Shown: positions 1 through 8,618 of the stretch, piece by piece
How the letters are laid out: the number at the start of each line of letters is the position of its first letter
Numbering within the stretch: position 1 is the stretch's first letter
NCBI GenBank assembly: GCA_963790085.1
Contig: CAWBNH010000008.1
Coordinates: 62,001 to 126,000, forward strand
Direction: 5' to 3'
Length of the DNA stretch: 64,000 nucleotides
Source: CAXMST01 sp963790085
GTDB lineage: Bacteria; Actinomycetota; Thermoleophilia; Solirubrobacterales; 70-9
Position numbers and translations under genes: made by a program
The notes under the pieces: model-generated
Told to the model about the DNA's origin: nothing
The model's database searches: none
Seen by the model: only the letters and a program-made list of their open reading frames with translations

Positions 1-1427
1 GTCTCGGAGGCCCGCGCCCGCAGCCTCGGCCGCGAGTAGAGGAAGAAGATCAGGAGGCCGATCGCGAGCCAGCCGCCGAGCCGGTACCAGGTCTCGACCG
101 GCAGGGTGACCATCAGCGCCAAGGCGCTCACCGCCCCGGCCGGGGCGGTGAGCCAGATGCCGGGCGCTCGGAACGGGCGCTCCAGGTCCGGGCGCCGGAC
201 GCGGAGCACCAGGACCCCGACGCAGACGATCACGAAGGCGAGCAGGGTCCCGATCGAGACCAGCTCGCTGAGAGCGCTGATCGGCACCAATCCCGCGACG
301 ACGGCGCCGACGAGGCCGCTGATCATCGTCGCGAAGACCGGCGTCATCGTGCTCTGGGAGACCCGGCCGAAGGCGTCGGGGAGCATCTTGTCGGAGGACA
401 TCCGCATGAAGATCCGCGTCTGCCCGTAGAAGGTGACGAGGACGGTCGAGGCGAGGCCGACCACCGCCGCGACGTCGACGAGGCTCCCGAGCCAGCCGAG
501 ACCCCCGACGGCGTCGATCGACTCCGACAGCGGGTTCGGCACGTCCAGCTTCGTGTACGTCTCCATGCCGGTCATCACCAGGCCGATGCCGACGTAGAGC
601 AGGGTGGAGATCACGACCGTCGCCAGCAGCCCGATCGGCACGGTTCGCTGGGGATTTCGAGTCTCAGCGGCCGCGGTCGAGACCGCGTCGAACCCGACGT
701 AGGCGAAGAACACGACCCCGGCGCCGCGAAGAAGGCCACCGACCCCGAACTCCCCGAAGGAGTCACCGGCAGGGGGCAGGAACGGATCCCAGTTCGACCC
801 CATCACGTAGAAGGCTCCGACCGCGATGAAGAGCAGGAGGATCGCGACCTTGAGCACGACCATCGCGTTGTTGGCTCGGGTCGACTGGCGGATCCCCACT
901 GCCAGCAGGCCGGTGCTGAGCACGACGATCAGGATTGCGGGCAGGTTGATCACGCCGGGGTCGGACCCGAACGGCGGCGAGGTGATCGCGTTGGGGAGCG
1001 AGATCCCGAAGCTCTCGAGGCCGTTGACCGCATAGCCCGACCAGCCAACGGCCACGGTCGAGGCCGCGAACAGGTATTCGAGCAGCAGGTCCCAGCCGAT
1101 GAACCAGCCGAGGAACGCACCAAAGACGGCGTAGGCGTAGGAATAGGTGCTGCCGGCCGCCGGGATCATCGAGGCGAGCTCGGCGTAGGAGAGCGCGGTC
1201 GCGCCCGCGGCCAGGCCGGCGAGCACGAAGGAGATCGCCACCGCCGGGCCGGCGAACTCGGCGGCCGCCTGGCCGGTGGTGACGAAGATCCCGGCGCCGA
1301 CGACGCTGGCGATCCCGAGGGCGGTGAGGCTGAGCGGACCGAGGGCCGCCGAATCGAGGCGACCCCGGTCGACCTTGGCCTGGGCGATGATGTTGTCGAG
1401 GTTGCTGTGCCCTCTGGCGTCGGCCAT
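1..1427 (-). CDS. APC-family amino acid permease (3' end cut by window edge)
   Basis: Reading the minus strand from ATG at 1427 gives an open frame to the left edge, about 475 residues, of a cationic amino acid transporter-like APC permease. TM1 carries the family motif GAGIFVTTGQAA, followed by AGLAAGATALSYAELASMIP and a SYAYAVFGAF segment, and many further hydrophobic helices. It should import amino acids by proton or sodium symport; the substrate cannot be read from sequence. The start at 1427 is preferred over ATG 1436 because GGGAGG lies about 9 nt upstream of 1427 and abuts 1436. It diverges from the lysyl-tRNA synthetase fusion with 55 bp between starts. The C-terminus is missing. Confidence 0.9.
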   Translation of the reverse strand, partial: MADARGHSNLDNIIAQAKVDRGRLDSAALGPLSLTALGIASVVGAGIFVTTGQAAAEFAGPAVAISFVLAGLAAGATALSYAELASMIPAAGSTYSYAYAVFGAFLGWFIGWDLLLEYLFAASTVAVGWSGYAVNGLESFGISLPNAITSPPFGSDPGVINLPAILIVVLSTGLLAVGIRQSTRANNAMVVLKVAILLLFIAVGAFYVMGSNWDPFLPPAGDSFGEFGVGGLLRGAGVVFFAYVGFDAVSTAAAETRNPQRTVPIGLLATVVISTLLYVGIGLVMTGMETYTKLDVPNPLSESIDAVGGLGWLGSLVDVAAVVGLASTVLVTFYGQTRIFMRMSSDKMLPDAFGRVSQSTMTPVFATMISGLVGAVVAGLVPISALSELVSIGTLLAFVIVCVGVLVLRVRRPDLERPFRAPGIWLTAPAGAVSALALMVTLPVETWYRLGGWLAIGLLIFFLYSRPRLRARASE

Positions 1428-1482
1428 GGCAGGCATCCTCCCAGAGCTCCCGCCGCCCCGACTCGTGAAAGGATCCGGCGCA

Positions 1483-4400
1483 ATGGCCGTCGATGATCCC
1501 GACCTCTCCGAGCCGGAGTCCTTCACCGACTCCGAGCGCGATCACCGTCTCGCCAAGCTCGACGCTCTCGTCGATCACGGCCAGGAGCGGTATCCGCCGC
1601 GATTCGATCGCGACCGGATGCTGGCCGAGGTCAGAGCCGAGCACTGCGAGCTTCCCGCGGGCGCCGACGCCGGATCGACGGTGCGGGTCGCCGGCAGACT
1701 GATGCTGATCCGTCGCCACGGCGGGATCACCTTCGCAGCCCTCCGCGATTCCAGCGACGAACTGCAGCTGGTCGCCAGCCCGGATGTGATCGGAGCGGAG
1801 CCACACCAGGATTTCGCACACCTCGACCTTGGCGACTGGGTCGGAGCCGAGGGTGAGGTCTTCCGCACCGACAAGGGCGAGCTCTCGATCCGGGTCCGGA
1901 GTTGGGAGCTGCTGACCAAGGCGCTGCGGTCGCTGCCGAAGGAGGAACACGGGCCCCGCGACGTCGACACCCGCTTCCGCGAGCGCTACCTCGACCTGAT
2001 CGTCAATTCCGAGGCCCGGCGGACCTTCGCGATCCGCGGTGCGGCGATCGCCTCGGTGCGCTCGACGCTTCTCGAGCGCGGCTTCGTCGAGGTCGAGACG
2101 CCTGTGCTCGACACCGCGGCCGGAGGCGCCGCCGCTCGCCCGTTCATCACCCACCACAACGCTCTCGACATCGACATGTATCTGCGGATCGCCCTCGAGC
2201 TACCGCTCAAGCGTCTGGTGGTCGGTGGGATGGAACGCGTCTTCGAGATCGGGCGCGTGTTCCGCAACGAAGGCCTCGACACCCGTCACAACCCCGAGTT
2301 CACCCTGCTCGAGGCCTACCAGGCGCTCGCCGATTACCACGACATGATGGATCTGGTCGAGACGATCGTCTCGCGGGCGGCGTCGGAGTCGCTGGGGACC
2401 ACGAAGATCGGGATCGAGGGCCGGGAGGTCGATCTCGCTCCGCCCTGGCGGCGCGTTTCGATGGCGGACCTGGTCAAGGAGCGGACAGGAGCCGAGCTCC
2501 ATCCTTCGATGGCCGTCGAGCAGGCGCGGGCAATTGCCTCAGATCTTGGGATCCCGGTCGAGGAGAGCTGGGGCTCGGGGAAGATCCTCGCCGAGGTCTA
2601 CGACGAGCGCTGCGAGGTCGAGCTGATCGAGCCGACGTTCGTGATCGATCACCCGCGGGAGGTCTCGCCGCTGGCCCGGGCCCACCGCGACGATCCGACC
2701 CTGACCGAGCGCTTCGAGGCAGTGGTCGGCGCCCGCGAGCTCGCCAACGCCTACAGCGAGCTCAACGACCCCGTCGATCAGCGGCGTCGCTTCGAGGCCG
2801 AGGTCGCAGCGAAGGCCGCCGGCGATGAGGAGGCCGAGGACCTCGACGAGGACTACATCCGGGCACTCGAGTTCGGGCTGCCGCCGACCGGCGGTCTCGG
2901 CATCGGCCTCGACCGCATGGTGATGCTGCTCAGCGAGGCTTCCTCGATCCGCGAGGTGATCCTGTTCCCGACGATGCGACCCGAGGGCGCGGCCGCCGTG
3001 TCCCAGGCCGGGATCGGCGGCGCGGGCCTCCCCAGCCCCGAGACGATGGCCGCCCCCGAGGGGTCTGAAGAGCCACCGAGGGGGGCGGAGCAGCCGACTG
3101 CGAGAAAGCGCCTCCCCGCCCCCGGGCAACCCGCGCGGGTGCTCGGCTGGCTGACGGCGATCCTCGGGATCGTCTCCTTGCTGCCGACGCTGCCCGCCGT
3201 CTCCGGCGACCTCGGGATCGAGCCGCTGCTCGGCCGGGAGGGGAGGATCGTCTCCGATATCGCTTCGGTGCTTGCCGGGTTCACCCTGATCGCGATCGCA
3301 CATCAACTCGGCCGCGGCCGGCATCCGGCGTGGAGGCTGGCTCTGGCGGTCTTCCTGCTGAGCGCCTTCGCGCACCTGATCCGCGGCCCGGATCCGGTCG
3401 TGGTCGTCCTCAACTTCGCGATGGCGGCGGCACTGCTGCGCTGGCGGGGTCACTTCCGCGTTCCCGCCGATCCCCGCTCGGCGCTCGCTTTCGTTCGCCT
3501 CGCCCCGGTCTACCTCCTCGTCGTCGGCGGGTTCGGGCTCTTCAGCCTGTTCATCGAGCGCGACAGACTCACTCCCGACCTCACCCTGGGCGGGGCACTG
3601 GAGACGACCTACGGAGGCCTCCTCGGACTGCAGGGCCCCTACGCCTACGCCAGCTCCGGCTTCGAGGACTTCTTCGAGTGGGCCTTGATCGCGCTGGCCG
3701 CGATCGGCGTGATCGGGGGGCTCTTCCTCCTCTTTCGGCCGCTCACCCAGCGCCAGGGTCCGAGCGAGGCCGACCGGGCGAAGGCCCGGCAGCTGGTCCG
3801 GCGCTTCGGATCCGACAGCCTCGCCTACTTCACCCTCCACCCCCGCAAGAGCTACTTCTTCTCCAGCGACGGCGGGGCGATGGTCGCCTATGCCTACGCC
3901 GGCGGCTACGCACTGGTCTCGGCCGATCCGGTCGGGGCGCCCGGCTCGATCCCGCGGGTGCTGGACGAGTTCATCGCCTACTGCCGCGACCGTGCATGGC
4001 GGATCAGCTTCCTCGCGGTCCGCGAGGAGATGCTCGATCTCTACGTCGAGCGCGGTCTGCGCGGTGTCTATCTCGGCGATGAAGCGGTGATCGACTGTCG
4101 TCGATTCGGGCTCAAGGGCGGGGCGATGAAGGCCGTGCGCGAGTCGGTCCACCGGGTTGGCCGAGAGCATCACTTCCGTCTGATCCGCGAGAGCACAGCG
4201 GATCCAGCGCTGATCAGCCGCCTGAACGAGATCAGCAAGCTCTGGCGCGGCGACGCCGACGAGCGAGGGTTCACCATGGAGTTGACCCGCGAGGTCGAGG
4301 GCGTCGAGCCCGACTTCCTGCTCGCCCTCTGCCTCGACGCCGAAGAGCAGCCGGTCGGCTTCCTGCGGCTGGTGCCCTGCTATGGCGACGATCCCGGCTT

Positions 4401-4800
4401 CTCGCTCGACCTGATGCGCCGCCTCCCGGACGCTCCCAACGGGCTGACCGAGTTCCTGATCGGCAATACGGCCCTCGCCCTCGGCGAGCGCGGCTTCCGC
4501 CGCCTCTCGATGAACTTCGCCGCCTGGGGACGCCTGTTCGAGGAGGACCGGGCCCTGCGGCCGCTGGAGCGGGCCGAGAAGGCGCTGGCGACCGCGCTCA
4601 ATCCCTTCTTCCAGATCGAGTCTCTGCGGGACTTCAACCAGAAGTTCCAGCCGCGGTGGCTGCCGCGCTCGATCGTGATCGAGGATGCCGCTCAGATGGC
4701 CAGGGTGGGCCTGCTGTTCGGGATGATCGAGGGTCAGGTGGACCTACCCGTGCTCGGGCGGCTCCTGATCCCGCCGCAGCCGCCTACCGAGACCGCATGA
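1483..4800 (+). CDS. lysX: Lysyl-tRNA synthetase fused to a C-terminal membrane lysylphosphatidylglycerol synthase-like domain (LysX-type, reversed order)
   Basis: 1105 residues. The N-terminal half (about 1-500) is a class II LysRS with an OB-fold (about 67-98), motif 2 FRNEGLDTRHNPEF (about 260) and motif 3 GIGLDRMVMLL (about 473). After a Pro/Glu-rich linker come about six hydrophobic helices (550-750), then a DUF2156/MprF-type catalytic domain (about 760-1060; YFTLHPRKSYFF, YALVSADPVG, GFLRLVPCYG). By family knowledge the protein would charge tRNA-Lys and transfer lysine to phosphatidylglycerol at the membrane, giving cationic-peptide resistance. Mycobacterial LysX has the membrane half first, so the order here is reversed. 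ATG 1483 is chosen because AAAGGATC lies upstream; the open frame extends further 5' but with no homology. Whether this is the only LysRS of the cell is unknown. The symbol is by domain analogy. Confidence 0.88.
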   Translation: MAVDDPDLSEPESFTDSERDHRLAKLDALVDHGQERYPPRFDRDRMLAEVRAEHCELPAGADAGSTVRVAGRLMLIRRHGGITFAALRDSSDELQLVASPDVIGAEPHQDFAHLDLGDWVGAEGEVFRTDKGELSIRVRSWELLTKALRSLPKEEHGPRDVDTRFRERYLDLIVNSEARRTFAIRGAAIASVRSTLLERGFVEVETPVLDTAAGGAAARPFITHHNALDIDMYLRIALELPLKRLVVGGMERVFEIGRVFRNEGLDTRHNPEFTLLEAYQALADYHDMMDLVETIVSRAASESLGTTKIGIEGREVDLAPPWRRVSMADLVKERTGAELHPSMAVEQARAIASDLGIPVEESWGSGKILAEVYDERCEVELIEPTFVIDHPREVSPLARAHRDDPTLTERFEAVVGARELANAYSELNDPVDQRRRFEAEVAAKAAGDEEAEDLDEDYIRALEFGLPPTGGLGIGLDRMVMLLSEASSIREVILFPTMRPEGAAAVSQAGIGGAGLPSPETMAAPEGSEEPPRGAEQPTARKRLPAPGQPARVLGWLTAILGIVSLLPTLPAVSGDLGIEPLLGREGRIVSDIASVLAGFTLIAIAHQLGRGRHPAWRLALAVFLLSAFAHLIRGPDPVVVVLNFAMAAALLRWRGHFRVPADPRSALAFVRLAPVYLLVVGGFGLFSLFIERDRLTPDLTLGGALETTYGGLLGLQGPYAYASSGFEDFFEWALIALAAIGVIGGLFLLFRPLTQRQGPSEADRAKARQLVRRFGSDSLAYFTLHPRKSYFFSSDGGAMVAYAYAGGYALVSADPVGAPGSIPRVLDEFIAYCRDRAWRISFLAVREEMLDLYVERGLRGVYLGDEAVIDCRRFGLKGGAMKAVRESVHRVGREHHFRLIRESTADPALISRLNEISKLWRGDADERGFTMELTREVEGVEPDFLLALCLDAEEQPVGFLRLVPCYGDDPGFSLDLMRRLPDAPNGLTEFLIGNTALALGERGFRRLSMNFAAWGRLFEEDRALRPLERAEKALATALNPFFQIESLRDFNQKFQPRWLPRSIVIEDAAQMARVGLLFGMIEGQVDLPVLGRLLIPPQPPTETA

Positions 4801-5672
4801 GCGTCGCGATCGCGACGCTGGCGAGCATCGGCTCGCTGTATGACCGGACCATCGTCGAGACCGGCCGCGAGGCGGAGCTCGTCTTCTTCCTGGCCTTCCT
4901 GGTCAGCTTCGGCTTCATCCGGACCAGCGCTCACATGATCCGCGCTCAGGTGAGCTGGTGGCCGGGGAACGTCGAGGTCGGCGGCACCCACATCCACCAC
5001 CTCGTGTGGGGGATCATCCTGCTGATGATCGCCGGCTGGATCGGCGTCACCCAGCAGCCGGACTCACCCTGGTGGTCGCTGACGGCGGTTCTGTTCGGCG
5101 TCGGCGCCGGGCTGACCCTCGACGAGTTCGCCCTCTGGCTCACCCTCCGGGACGTCTACTGGGAGGAGGAGGGCCGCAAGTCGATCGATGCCGTGATCGT
5201 CGTCACCGCGGTCGCTGGGATCCTGCTCGTCGGCTTCCGCTCCTGGATCGACGTCGCCACCGGGGTCGAGAATTACGTCTTCCATCTGGTCGGCTGGACC
5301 GGCCTGTTGACCCTGGTGGCGGTTGGGATCAACCTCTCGAAGGAGAAGTTCGGCGTTGCGCTGGTCGGGTTCGTGGTCCCCCTCGTCGCCGTGGTCGGGG
5401 CCCTCCGGCTCGGCCGGCCGAGTTCGCTCTGGGCCCGTGGATACTCGGAGTCCAAGCGGCAGCGGGCCCGTGAGCGTTTCGCCGAGCACCGCGGACTGCC
5501 GCTGCCCGGGCCGCTCGATCGGCTCCTGCGCCGGCAGCCCGACCGCAACGAGGACTCTGGGCACTCGGGTTCAGAGGGGGACGGGCCCGGGGGGGACGAT
5601 CAGGAGGAGGCCGGCTCCGAATTGCCGGCCGGCCCCGCCCGGGGTGGCTCGGACCCGCCGTCCGCAGGCTGA
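4797..5672 (+). CDS. Conserved polytopic membrane protein with HIHH motif
   Basis: 291 residues. The ATGA overlap (4797-4800) with the LysRS/lysyltransferase fusion implies translational coupling and a related membrane role. About six hydrophobic helices are visible. The first cytoplasmic-type loop holds GNVEVGGTHIHHLVWG, with a His cluster next to a helix, and a later acidic DEFALWLTLRDVYWEEEG follows; together these could bind a metal or form an active site. The C-terminal ~60 residues are charged, then Gly/Pro-rich. I do not recognise a named family. Its last 73 bp overlap the convergent AI-2E gene. Confidence 0.8.
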   Translation: MSVAIATLASIGSLYDRTIVETGREAELVFFLAFLVSFGFIRTSAHMIRAQVSWWPGNVEVGGTHIHHLVWGIILLMIAGWIGVTQQPDSPWWSLTAVLFGVGAGLTLDEFALWLTLRDVYWEEEGRKSIDAVIVVTAVAGILLVGFRSWIDVATGVENYVFHLVGWTGLLTLVAVGINLSKEKFGVALVGFVVPLVAVVGALRLGRPSSLWARGYSESKRQRARERFAEHRGLPLPGPLDRLLRRQPDRNEDSGHSGSEGDGPGGDDQEEAGSELPAGPARGGSDPPSAG

Positions 5673-6745
5673 TCGGCGGCCCCGGGGAACGCCCCCCGCA
5701 ACTCGCTCCATGCAGCCCCGATCGACGCGGCGACCGGGATCGCGATCAGGGCGCCGAGGATGCCGAGGATCTGCGCGCCGGCGAGCAGTGCGAGGATCGC
5801 GATCAGGGGGCTGATCTGGACCGCGCGGCCGTACATCATCGGCTGGATGACGCGGTCCTGGATCTGCTGGTAGACGATGAAGGCGACGGCCCAGACGATG
5901 ATGTCGCGGGGGAAGTCGTCGAATGCGATCACGATCGCCACCAGCAGGCCGCCGATCGACAGCCCGATCAGCGGGACGAGGTCGAAGAAGGCTACGAGGA
6001 TCGCCAGCGGGACCGCGACCTTGATGCCGAGCAGGCTGAGCACCGCGAAGGTGAACAATCCCGCAGCCAGGGCGAGCAGCAGGTTGACGCTGACGTAGCC
6101 GCGGACGATGTCGAAGATCCGGGTCGCCAGCCGCTGCCCGCGCTCGGCGTGATCGCTCCGCAGGGAGCCGAGCATGCGGCTCAACAGCTCACGCCCCTCG
6201 AGCAACAGGAAGAAGGCGAGCACGAGCACGGTGACTACCCCGACCAGGTTGCGCAAGAGGCCGACGCTGATCGACTCGAGCTCGTTCGCCGCGTCGCCGA
6301 GCTTCGAGGGCAGCGCGGAGGCCTGCTCGTTCAGGGTCTTGGTCAGGTCGAAGTCCTGGTTGAGCTCGCGGAAGGCGGCGCTGTCGGAGGCCCAGGCCTC
6401 GAAGTCCTTGACGTAGGCGGGGGCCTCGGTGCCCAGGTCCTCGACCTCCGAGATCAGCGGTGGGATGACCTCGAGCGTGAGGAAGGCGAGCAGGAGGAAG
6501 CCGGCGATGAAGACCGCGACTATCGACATCCAGCGGGGAGGTGTGTGGCCCCTGACGGCGATCCGCTCGACCAGCGCGACAGCCGGCGCGAGCGCGAGCG
6601 CGAGGAAGATAGCCGCAGCGAGCCAGCGGATCGTCTGTTGGACGTCCTCGATTGCGCCGACGAGAACGGAGCCGATCGCGATCGCCACCAGGGCCACGAT
6701 CACGGTGCGAAAGACGATCCGCGGTTCGATCTCGATCGTGCTCAT
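5600..6745 (-). CDS. AI-2E family transporter (PerM/YhhT-like permease)
   Basis: 381 residues with the family layout: two N-terminal helices, a helix pair around RWMSIVAVFIAGFLLLAFLTLEVIPPL, a periplasmic-type helical stretch (about 105-160), then a C-terminal membrane bundle with FFDLVPLIGLSIGGLL and YQQIQDRVIQPMMYGRAVQ. Members export small molecules or act as Na+/H+ antiporters; the substrate is unpredictable. CAGGAGG about 10 nt upstream supports ATG 6745. The last ~25 residues are low-complexity and overlap the 3' end of the convergent HIHH membrane gene. Confidence 0.88.
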   Translation of the reverse strand: MSTIEIEPRIVFRTVIVALVAIAIGSVLVGAIEDVQQTIRWLAAAIFLALALAPAVALVERIAVRGHTPPRWMSIVAVFIAGFLLLAFLTLEVIPPLISEVEDLGTEAPAYVKDFEAWASDSAAFRELNQDFDLTKTLNEQASALPSKLGDAANELESISVGLLRNLVGVVTVLVLAFFLLLEGRELLSRMLGSLRSDHAERGQRLATRIFDIVRGYVSVNLLLALAAGLFTFAVLSLLGIKVAVPLAILVAFFDLVPLIGLSIGGLLVAIVIAFDDFPRDIIVWAVAFIVYQQIQDRVIQPMMYGRAVQISPLIAILALLAGAQILGILGALIAIPVAASIGAAWSELRGAFPGAADQPADGGSEPPRAGPAGNSEPASS

Positions 6746-6813
6746 CTGGCGTGGCCTCCTGGCCCGCGGTTTCTCCCGGCCGGATTCATCAGGGAGAGGT
6801 TCACCGTCTGCGC

Positions 6814-6819
6814 TACTCT
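6814..6819 (+). promoter_or_regulatory. Putative -10 hexamer for the leuA leader transcript
   Basis: TACTCT lies 8 nt before the leader-peptide ATG (6828). That spacing puts the expected transcription start at or next to the start codon, so the leader is probably leaderless. No convincing -35 is visible. Confidence 0.55.
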
Positions 6820-6827
6820 CCCTTCCG

Positions 6828-6887
6828 ATGGTCCCCCGTCATCTCACCCTGGCGCTTCTTCTCCTCCTCCCCCCTCGGGGGGATTAG
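6828..6887 (+). CDS. leuL: Leucine-rich leader peptide (leuA attenuator)
   Basis: A 19-codon ORF, MVPRHLTLALLLLLPPRGD, sits about 65 nt upstream of leuA. Seven of 19 residues are Leu, five of them consecutive (CTT CTT CTC CTC CTC). This is the hallmark of ribosome-mediated attenuation sensing charged tRNA-Leu, known for actinobacterial leuA genes. The stop codon overlaps the 3' flank of a strong C/G hairpin, so a ribosome stalled in the Leu run would change RNA folding. The symbol is assigned by role. Confidence 0.78.
   Translation: MVPRHLTLALLLLLPPRGD
6869..6882 (+). promoter_or_regulatory. G/C hairpin at the end of the leu leader peptide
   Basis: Five C, the tetraloop CTCG, then five G form a very stable stem directly after the Leu codon run and before the TAG stop. 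A further small stem GCGGC/GCCGC follows at about 6894-6909. There is no T-run, so the mechanism might be anti-antitermination or control of access to the leuA ribosome binding site rather than a classical U-tract terminator. Confidence 0.5.
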
Positions 6888-6953
6888 CGCTGGGCGGCGC
6901 GATAGCCGCGAGAGACAGGTAGGAGGACCACGACGGAGAAGGAGAATCAGCGA

Positions 6954-8579
6954 ATGAACGCTGACAGCAATGCGCCGGACACGAGCCGGGGGCCGGCGGT
7001 AGAGGAGTCGAACCGGGTCGAGATCTTCGACACCACCCTGAGGGACGGCGAGCAGTCGCCGGGGATCTCACTCAACACGCAGGAGAAGGTCGAGATCGCG
7101 ACTCAGCTCGGGCGTCTCGGGGTCGACGTGATCGAGGCGGGTTTCCCGATCACCTCGCCAGGGGATTTCGAGGCCGTATCGCAGATCGCCCGCACCGTCG
7201 AGGGACCGGTGATCTGCGGTCTGGCCCGGACCCACAAGGCTGATATCGACGCGGCCTGGAACGCGGTCAAGGACTCGCAGCGGCCGCGGATCCACACGTT
7301 CATCTCGACCTCCGACATCCATATCACCCATCAGCTGCAGACCGATCGCGAGGACGTCAAGGGGCAGGCCAAGGCCGCGGTAGCCCTGGCGCGCTCCTAC
7401 TGCGACGACGTCGAGTTCTCGCCGATGGACGCGACCCGGGCGGAGACCGAGTTCACAGCCGAGGTCTGCGCGATCGCCGTCGCCGAGGGCGCGACCGTGG
7501 TCAACATCCCCGACACCGTCGGCTACACGACGCCGGAGGAATACACGCGCTACTTCGAGCGCCTCTACGAGCTGGCGCCAGAGCTGCGCGGGGTGCGGAT
7601 GTCGGTGCACTGCCACGACGACCTCGGGCTCGCCGTCGCCAATTCCTACGCGGGGCTCCTGGCCGGCGCCCGCCAGGTCGAGTGCGCAATCAACGGGCTG
7701 GGGGAGAGGGCTGGCAACTGCTCGTTGGAGGAGATCGTAATGCTGCTCCGGACCCGGCGCGCCGACCATGGTCTCGACACCGCCGTGCAGACGACCGAGC
7801 TGGCGCGGACCAGCCGAATGGTCAGCCGTTTCACCGGCTACGCCGTGCAGCCCAACAAGGCCGTCGTCGGTCGCAACGCCTTCGCGCACGAGTCCGGGAT
7901 CCACCAGGACGGCGTGCTCAAGGAGCGCTCGACCTACGAGATCATGGACGCCCGCGACGTCGGCCTCGAGTCGAACTCGATCGTGCTCGGCAAGCACTCG
8001 GGCCGCCACGCTCTGGCCGACGCCCTGACCCAGCTCGGCTTCAAGGTCAAGGGCCAGGCACTCAACCACGCCTTCAAGCGGTTCAAGGAGCTCGCCGACA
8101 AGAAGAAGCAGGTGACCGCGCTGGACCTGGAGGCGATCGTCTCCGACGAGATGCGCGAGTCCTCGGCGCGGTACGAGCTCGAGTGGTTCGAGGTCGAGGC
8201 CGGCACGAAGCGCGAGCCGCTCGCGAAGGTCGGGATCAAGCTCCCTTCGGATGAGGAGATCACCGGTCAGGCGAGCGGCGACGGCCCGATCGACTCGGTC
8301 TTCGGGGCGATCCAGGTCGCGGTCGGCACCGAGTGCGAGCTACGCCAGTTTACCGTCTCGGCGGTGACCGGCGGCGACGATGCGCTCGGCGAGGTCACGG
8401 TGATGCTCCGTGCCCACGGCCGGCTCGCCAGCGGACAGGGGGTCTCGACCGACATTATCGAGGCGTCGGCGAGGGCCTATGTGAGAGCCCTCTCGAACGC
8501 GCTTGACGGCGCCGCCATTCGCGAAGCGGAGGCGGTCGCGGCCGAGTCGGCGGTCGCACCGGTCCCGCCGGGACCGTAA
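6954..8579 (+). CDS. leuA: 2-isopropylmalate synthase
   Basis: 541 residues. It catalyses acetyl-CoA plus 2-oxoisovalerate to 2-isopropylmalate, the committed step of leucine synthesis. The DRE-TIM metallolyase signature DTTLRDGEQSPG is near residue 25, the metal-binding HCHDDLGLAVAN near 220, and NGLGERAGNCSLEE follows. The C-terminal LeuA allosteric domain is present (about 400-525, GEVTVMLRAHGRLASGQGVSTDIIEASARAYVRALS-type region), so leucine feedback is likely. AAGGAG precedes ATG 6954. Transcription is probably controlled by the Leu leader upstream. Confidence 0.96.
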   Translation: MNADSNAPDTSRGPAVEESNRVEIFDTTLRDGEQSPGISLNTQEKVEIATQLGRLGVDVIEAGFPITSPGDFEAVSQIARTVEGPVICGLARTHKADIDAAWNAVKDSQRPRIHTFISTSDIHITHQLQTDREDVKGQAKAAVALARSYCDDVEFSPMDATRAETEFTAEVCAIAVAEGATVVNIPDTVGYTTPEEYTRYFERLYELAPELRGVRMSVHCHDDLGLAVANSYAGLLAGARQVECAINGLGERAGNCSLEEIVMLLRTRRADHGLDTAVQTTELARTSRMVSRFTGYAVQPNKAVVGRNAFAHESGIHQDGVLKERSTYEIMDARDVGLESNSIVLGKHSGRHALADALTQLGFKVKGQALNHAFKRFKELADKKKQVTALDLEAIVSDEMRESSARYELEWFEVEAGTKREPLAKVGIKLPSDEEITGQASGDGPIDSVFGAIQVAVGTECELRQFTVSAVTGGDDALGEVTVMLRAHGRLASGQGVSTDIIEASARAYVRALSNALDGAAIREAEAVAAESAVAPVPPGP

Positions 8580-8605
8580 GAGCGGTCATTCGCTGTCGTC
8601 ATGGA

Positions 8606-8611
8606 TACGCT
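8606..8611 (+). promoter_or_regulatory. Putative -10 hexamer of the cyclase gene
   Basis: TACGCT is 7 nt before ATG 8619. This matches the spacing seen at other leaderless-type starts in the window and argues against the earlier ATG at 8601, which lies upstream of the hexamer. Confidence 0.45.
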
Positions 8612-8618
8612 GGCAGTC

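Noticed and set aside
763..2157. Long minus-strand open frame opposite the permease/LysRS region
   Set aside because: It is antisense to two clear genes, Arg/Gly-rich with no motif; a by-product of high GC.
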